Positions 57,628-64,000 of a DNA stretch of 64,000 nucleotides are shown piece after piece. The stretch is from the NCBI GenBank assembly GCA_949752745.1, contig OX457031.1, positions 37,731,502-37,795,501 of the forward strand. Direction: 5' to 3'. The DNA is from Protula sp. h YS-2021. Taxonomy: Eukaryota; Annelida; Polychaeta; Sabellida; Serpulidae. Under the pieces are notes generated by a model. That model did no database searches and was not told the DNA's origin. It saw nothing but the letters and a program-made list of their open reading frames with translations. Numbering within the stretch: position 1 is the first letter of the stretch; the number at the start of each line of letters is the position of its first letter. The position numbers and the translations under genes were made by a program.

Positions 57628-60354
57628 TTATGTCTTTATATCAATTAACGAGGTTTTTAATTTACTCCGGATAGCGCTGCGCAGATTTTTGTCAAAAGTT
57701 GAATCGCTGATGTATATGCATGTATTATATTTATAGTAATCATTTAGCAGAGGCGGTACGTTTCGTAACCTATTAAATTCGTCTAGCAAAACCAAAATGA
57801 GATGAAAGCTTCGTTCTTCAATTGCTTTATGGTACGCTCTACAAAACTCAAATTTACACCAGGTACTATCAACAAAATTCTGTGACATGGCAATAATAAC
57901 ACCACGTGATTTTGAAAGAGAATATTTTACATTTTCAATAATGGATTTTCCAGCATGAAAATCACGATCCCCTATACATAACTTAAAAGAAGTGGTTTCT
58001 TCTACTGGAAGTGCTATTTTTTCTTTAGCAACATAAAAATCCTCGTGACTATATATGAGAAAAAGATCGTACTCCTTTTCTAGTAATTTCGCCTTTTCCA
58101 ATTCTTTTCGCACTACAATGTTTTTAGTGCTTCGAAATTGTCGGACGTACATATTTTCCGGATGTGATTTTTTGATAAAACATGCGTACTTTATTGAAAC
58201 TTGTTTGCAAATAACAATTATGAAAATAATAACTATGATTAATCCAGTCACTGAACCAAATGTTAATAAAAGATCATAAGCAGATGGAAAATAAATTCCA
58301 GTTTTCTTGCACGTTGGAATACCATTGCTCCATTCACCATTCAATGTGCAGCGTGAAACTGGGTGACCTTCTATTCTAAACCCCTTATAACATGTAAAAG
58401 TAGCGTTTGTTCCCGCTCTCGGATTATCTTTTGCAAATACGTCGTAAGAAAAATTTCCATTCTTCAAAAAAGGAGCTTTGCATTTGACTGTTTTGTAATA
58501 ACACTGATTGTAATCTATGGATTTAGGATACCTTTTGCAAGTGAATTGATATTGATTTTCCTTGGCATGAGAGAGTCCCATGTTGAAGTCATTGCACATC
58601 TGTCGACATGGAGGTAGGACAGAATTGTGGTTGCATTGCGGTATAACGGAACGGCATATAAATTCTAAGCTGTGTTGATAGTAGTTATTGTAACCATCAG
58701 AGCTTTCTCCCAACAAAATGTTGTAGCTTTTCTTCACCTCTTTTATCCCAATAAAAGTTAATGGTGTGTAAGTTTTATAAAATTTATTACACGCTTGAAA
58801 GACATCTTTTGTGCTAGAAGAGAATTTTTTGCAAGGAACTGCTGGATATGTCTTTATTTGAAACCAATAATAAAAATCAAGTGGCTTTGTACTGCTGCAA
58901 GAATATCCGATAACTATTTTGCTTATTGCATTGTATTCGCTAAGTATGTTTAATACGCCATTACAACTAATAACACCACTTTCCTCTCTGCAAATATTCA
59001 AATTGTTTGCTTTATAATAATCTGGCCAGCTTAATTGATATATTTGTTTATTTGTATCGGTATTATTAATCAGATTGAAACACAAGTGGCTTTGCTGTTT
59101 AGACAGTATTTCGCTTTTAGTGCTAGTGGCAAAGTACAATATTGGACAGCAATAATGTATCGTAAAATTTACTTTAAAAGCAATTGTTAATCCACCTGTA
59201 ATTATAGATGCGGCAATATCTCTTTCTATCAAATTTTTCCTTTCATCTGCCTTAATAGAACCTATAAATAGCAAAAAGACAAATGTATAGTAGCTTATTG
59301 ATACATTTTATCAATACAGTCAGAGATTATATGCAAATAATCAAGCAGTTTGGAAGGATTTAAATTTACATTGACATTATAAGAAAAATGATAATTAAAG
59401 TGTTCAGCGAAAAACCTTCGAAAAACGCTTCTGTTGCAATATACATTGGGAATTATGAATAAGACAAATTAACAAAATTGGTCCGGCTTAGTCGGATGTC
59501 CGGATTATTTAAGTTATACTATACTGACTTGACTTTTACTTAAGCGCAATTATGGGTATTCAAAATCTGGAGATGGGCTCTGGAGCACATCGGAACTATC
59601 TTTAACTATTTCTATTTATTCCGATGTGCTATAAATATGATTCATTCATTAAATAAATAAAAACTGAATAATCCAGACAACGTTGGAACTGACAAAGTTT
59701 TCTTTTGTTAGCATTTTAATTCCGATTGACAATACACTTTATTCAGATTCTCTGCCCTTTTAAACGGACTACATCGGGTATGCGATTTGGGATAAAAAAA
59801 GTTCGCATACAGATAAATTTGCGACACCTTTTTGTTGCTATAATATCTGACATATAGCAAACAACACTCAAAGATCAGGCAATATCTTCACCGATTTTTC
59901 ATGCAATAAAACACAACAGTTTATGTATAATTGTATCTATTCAGGAATAGTGAGTTGTTCAAATTATTCAGGTGCTTATTGTAAGGAAACCAACAGAAAA
60001 TTAAAACACTGAAACATTCCATGACAATTTTGGAGTTTTAAACATTTAACATGTTTACATGGCCGGTTTTAGTGTAGTTTCAGATGTAAAATGATTTGAA
60101 AAGAAGTTCTATTTCTATTGATATAAATCATCACATTCGTATCAATTTAAAGCGGTTTTAAACGGTAGATCTTAATCTTAATAAAGATCACCACTCTAAG
60201 ACAATTTTCTTACAATTTACGAATGTTTATAACATATTTTGACATGCACTTTTCGAAGTAGAAAAAGACTCTTACCTGATATTGTGGTAATGTTGTAATC
60301 CGCAACAATAAAGTTGGCAAACAAAAGAAATATTTCATATATAATAAGTTCCAT
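57628..60354 (-). CDS. Frizzled-Sushi-TM-TIR single-pass receptor
   Basis: Two exons give a 570-aa protein. Exon 1 (60354-60276) starts at ATG and encodes a signal peptide (hydrophobic to about residue 19). Exon 2 (59261-57628) is joined at phase 1 after TATTTATAG. After a Cys-containing N-terminal region (27-165), about 170-280 matches a Frizzled cysteine-rich domain ('FICRSVIPQC', 'LPPCRQMCNDF', 'FTCKRYP'). About 287-344 is a Sushi/CCP domain ('FTCYKGFRIEGHPVSRC', 'GEWSNGIPTC'). A transmembrane helix lies at about 356-379. A cytoplasmic TIR domain spans about 424-547: 'YDLFLIYSHED', BB loop 'CIGDRDFHAGKSI' (455-467) and 'WCKFEF' with Glu498. The TIR is closest in style to Toll-like receptors, which signal through MyD88-type adaptors. 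There are no leucine-rich repeats, so this is not a TLR. A role in innate immune or developmental sensing is inferred. No ligand can be named. Confidence 0.9.
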
Positions 60355-61338
60355 TTTCGGTATGCTGTCGCAACTTCTACAAGAACATATCACTTTTTTC
60401 TTAACCTAATTGGTAAAGTTTGCTTTACCCGGTTTGTCATATAGTGTATGAATTTTCTCGAGTTTGGAAACCTGCATTCTTCTTTATAATTTGTTTTTGT
60501 TTACATTAATAAACCATGCTTTTAACTAATTGTGTCAAATAGTGTTCAATTCATTATTCATGCTACTCATTAGAATTTAAGGAAGTGTTCAGAAGTGTTT
60601 ACTAAAATTGATTCATACATATATGCAAAACTTTTATACTTTAAAATGCCAACATTTGTTTTACTTCGTTATCCAAAACACTGATGGAAATAGATTTACA
60701 TACATGTTTTTCATTTTCAACAGCTTTATCTTCCACAGCAATAGGCAATTAAAGTCATACATTTTTATTTAAACATTGTCGTCATAAATAAAGATTTGTT
60801 TGTTATATTAAAATAAGTGGTTCACGTTTTAGAACATCATGAAGCTCCACCTATCAATTTGAAGCCGTGCCATTTTGCATATCAATTGCTTTTTAAACTG
60901 ACATAAAATTGATCGACATGCGTTGTAACCTCATTTGAAGGCCTTTTTTAATGTATCATTTTTTACCATTACACTGTACACATAGTTTTTTCAAGTGCAA
61001 AATGTTAGCGTGGAAAACTATTTTGTGCTTTGCTTTGTTGATTTGAAAAATTTTCACAACTTCAAGGTTTTTAATGGTCAATGTTTGTAATGAGTTTTAA
61101 ACATTATCTTTGTGTTTTTCTGATAATAGTTGAATTAATGTAAATTAATTTAAGAATTGTTATATACTATCTGACACTGCTGTCAAGTTAATATATAAAT
61201 AGAAATTTCACACTTTAAGTCGCGTTCGACTTACATTATTTTGTACAGTTGCGTATTCGCTTGAAATAGGCATTTTACCCCTTATACCTATTCCCTGATC
61301 GTCATTGTATGTATGTATGGATGTATTTATGTGCGTGC
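60355..61338. other. upstream of the TIR receptor, AT-rich
   Basis: Should contain the receptor promoter; no defined element is recognisable. No gene seen. Confidence 0.45.
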
Positions 61339-61344
61339 GTTTGT

Positions 61345-61357
61345 GCATCGAGAGAAA

Positions 61358-61420
<63 letters not shown>

Positions 61421-61443
61421 AGGGAGAGAGAGAGAGAGAGAGG

Positions 61444-61496
<53 letters not shown>

Positions 61497-61520
61497 GGAG
61501 GGAGGGAGAGAGAGAGAGTG
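61345..61520. repeat. (GA)n microsatellite
   Basis: GAGA runs with GGGAGG and GACGGAGG interruptions. Arg-Glu and Leu-Ser repeat frames over it are artefacts. Confidence 0.95.
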
Positions 61521-63870
61521 CAAGGCGAAAGGAAAACTACTACAAAGAAATATGCAAGCATCTTTCGAAATTACAATTGCAAATCGTAGTCTATAACAAT
61601 TCTTCGTAGAACATAAGAAGGAGCTGCTTCTGTGTATAATTGTTTGTCTTTTGCAAGCATCTCAAAATTGTTGTAACCAGGTTGAATGTGACATGTCTAC
61701 AGATTAGTGATGATTTATTCGATTAACTAAGTAGACTTAGCTCAACGTTTGTTAGTGTCAAACTGTTATTGCTAATTTTGTAACCGCTTTTCCAATTTGT
61801 ATTGGCGATGTAAGTTCAAGATTTTTTAATTAAATTTCTGACAAAATACACTAACGAAATGTACAGAGTTGTAATGTACTCGTTAATGCACTCTACTGCA
61901 GTCACAGATCTTTGACTTTGTAAAGCACGTTATGTTTCAGGAGATTTTCACGCATTGTGAAATAATAAATCTTTGGTTTTTATTCTCATTTGAATTATTT
62001 TCAAGATCAGATATAGAATATTTTGATTTGAAATTTCAGTTTTTGCGTTCATGTTCTTCTTTTCGGGTAGCCTTTGTTTCTTTGTTACACACTTTGTAGA
62101 CTTGTCATAAGATGTTACTTGTCATAAGAATTTACAAAGATTTTTTAGCATATATTGCATATTATATTTTTCCACTTTATAAAAAGAAAGCTTCGTAATG
62201 CAAATGCGGATTCTATATAACAATTAGGAAATCTTTGGGACGCAAACAACTTCACGCACCTTGTTTCGCAAAGACAGTTAAGGATAAGATGACGTGCAAC
62301 CAGAAGTCTTCTACTGTTATTATTTCTTCAGACAGAGACATATTTTACATGAATGGTGATTGATGACAATAAATGTGGTGGCGACAAATGGCAAACAGAA
62401 AGCTTTCTTCCATTGTAACACACCACATCTAACACAATATTTAGTTTTCAGTTGGCTTTGGAAAAATTATAGGAAGTTGACAACATTTGGTCAAAGAAGG
62501 ATTATTATGCCAAGTTTTACAGTCCCTGTTTTGTTTTGTTTGCTTTGTTTTGTTCTTTTATAAAGTTTTATCGGCGCTTAATAAATAACCTTTCTCTCAC
62601 GCATTCATACTCACTCACGAACTCAAACGAAACAGGTTACAAAACTAGGTGGCGCAGCCATAAATACAATATTTTACAAAAAAAGGAAGTAAAATTATGG
62701 TAGTGCAAGGCTGGAAAAGTTCTATTTATACCCGTATGAATAAACAAACACACAAACACACACATAAAGGACAACAGTTAACACACAGATGCACCGTCCC
62801 GCTGTTCACTAACCAAAGCGGGTGTTTCATTGACTGGCATGGGGTTTCTAAAGGGGTGTTTTCACGATTCCTTTTGAAATCCTAATAAAAACGCCTTCGC
62901 TTTATGAACTGTACCTCTTGCGAGTTTACACCGAACGATTTTACAACTCCATCTTGACCTAATGAGCTTGATCAATGAGGTGTTTACACGGAGGGTTTTT
63001 GTTGCTCCCTACTCCCTATCTATATTTAAACAAGGATATGAAAGAACTGGTTAAGTCCCCCGCCGCACCCCCGTCTTTGAAATGAACAGTTCTTTTCTCA
63101 ATTGCGAGAAACAAAGGGAATTTAGTTTGGAAAGAAGCGATAAATAGCCACAATTCGCAGATCTCCCTTATTTAAGAAAAACCTAAAATAACATCGCGTT
63201 AAGTATATATGTTCTCTCTCGATGCAAGAAAGAAATGAAATCACTATATTAGTTACTGAGATATGGCGCGTACAAACTTACCACTATATATGGGGACAGA
63301 CGGATGGACGTGGCCCGTTTCATGAGTTCCCCGCTCCGCGCTGCGCGGGGGGGGGGGGGGGCGAGGGACTAATGATTATAATGAATGCAATGTAAAATCA
63401 TATCAAATATATCAAAAGTTTCAAAGATGGAGGACGTGAAGAGAAAAAAAATCATACTTATGTATAATTATTACATTGACTTGCAAAAAAAATCAAAAGA
63501 ATACATCGGAAGAAATAAACGTGTTGGGCGAGACCATGGATACAGAGATTTGCAACATTTTTCAGCCATTTCCTTCAAAACCGTTGTTCGTTTTTCGTTT
63601 TTGTGGTAGTCTTTATGCTGTTTCTTTCCACAAAATATCTTTTTCTCTATAGAGATCTATTAATTTAAAAGTTTTGTCGTCCAACCAAGTATCCATTCTA
63701 TTTTATTTTACTTTTTTGTGTTGTTTCGGGGTGTACGGTCAAATGGAATATGAATTAAAGCTATATTGAAAAAGAAAAAAACATTCAAATACATGTGGTG
63801 TTGGGTAATTAAAACCTAGCAGCAGTGCTCTATCGCAGGATGCTTTTGCGAATCCCTCATTATCAGTGTG
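61521..63870. other. AT-rich intergenic region
   Basis: No gene supported. A GCGCGGGGGGGGGGGGGGGCG tract is at about 63342-63362 and a short CACAAACACACACA stretch is near 62748. Confidence 0.45.
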
Positions 63871-63884
63871 GCGAGTAGGAGTCT

Positions 63885-64000
63885 AGGACCAAACCCCCCG
63901 ACCGAAACCCCCCCTGCCCTAACCCCCCTCCCATCAAACCCCCCCCCCCCGACTAAAAACCCCCGGCGGCCTAAACCCCTCCGACCCAAAACCCCCCGCT
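63885..64000. repeat. C-rich AAACCCCCC-type repeat at window end
   Basis: Irregular units of about 12-17 bp, such as AAACCCCCCGACCG and TAACCCCCCTCCC, continue to the window edge. They resemble a degenerate C-rich minisatellite able to form G-quadruplex or i-motif structures. Confidence 0.7.

Noticed and set aside
61302..61609. Arg-Glu and Leu-Ser repeat frames
   Set aside because: They arise from the GA microsatellite.

Overview
This is a metazoan genomic window, most likely lophotrochozoan and plausibly a mollusc. It has split genes with GT-AG introns, an I-group LINE, a Ty3/gypsy element, several MITE and foldback structures, long TA, TC and GA microsatellites and AT-rich non-coding DNA. 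The clade call is inference from this content; no species is claimed. I saw no rRNA, tRNA or CRISPR array.

The best-supported host gene is a complete ABCB6-type half-ABC transporter on the minus strand, ATG at 41305 to stop at 29410. I traced 19 coding exons. All splice at GT-AG, phases agree at every junction, and the exons sum to 2622 nt (873 aa). Its introns hold a foldback-type transposon, a long TA tract next to a 3' splice site, and a C-rich minisatellite built from the exon 18 splice donor.

Other host genes are all on the minus strand except one. They are the first two coding exons of an AK5-like adenylate kinase (14798-14178), three exons of a secreted chitin-binding-like protein with an acidic N-terminal region (24333-22033), and a two-exon single-pass receptor with Frizzled-type, Sushi and TIR domains (60354-57628). 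On the plus strand is an intronless 276-aa coiled-coil orphan ORF (17610-18440).

Mobile DNA dominates the rest. A full-length 6.0-kb LINE with intact ORF1 and ORF2 (3736-9770) sits inside a ~150-bp-period satellite and carries a perfect 9-bp target duplication. A Ty3/gypsy element (46006-55042) has an intact pol frame, a broken gag and an extra small Cys-rich leader ORF; its two near-identical ~870-bp LTRs are in inverted orientation. A 399-bp hAT-type MITE with an 8-bp TSD, a 177-bp pogo/Tigger-like MITE, a 600-bp inverted-repeat element, several elements with arms of short tandem repeats, and two striking minisatellites (43 bp and a palindromic ~23 bp unit) complete the map.

Layout: 1-2.4 kb LINE relic and AT-rich DNA; 2.4-10.8 kb satellite split by the LINE; 10.8-13.5 kb CAACGT-rich repeat and microsatellites; 14.2-14.8 kb AK5-like exons; 15.3-20.4 kb MITEs, orphan ORF and dispersed repeats; 22.0-24.3 kb chitin-binding-like gene; 25.4-28.1 kb foldbacks and the 43-bp minisatellite; 29.4-41.3 kb ABCB6; 43.1-45.6 kb duplicated repeats and hAT MITE; 46.0-55.0 kb Ty3 element; 57.6-60.4 kb TIR receptor; 60.4-64 kb AT-rich DNA, a GA tract and a C-rich end.
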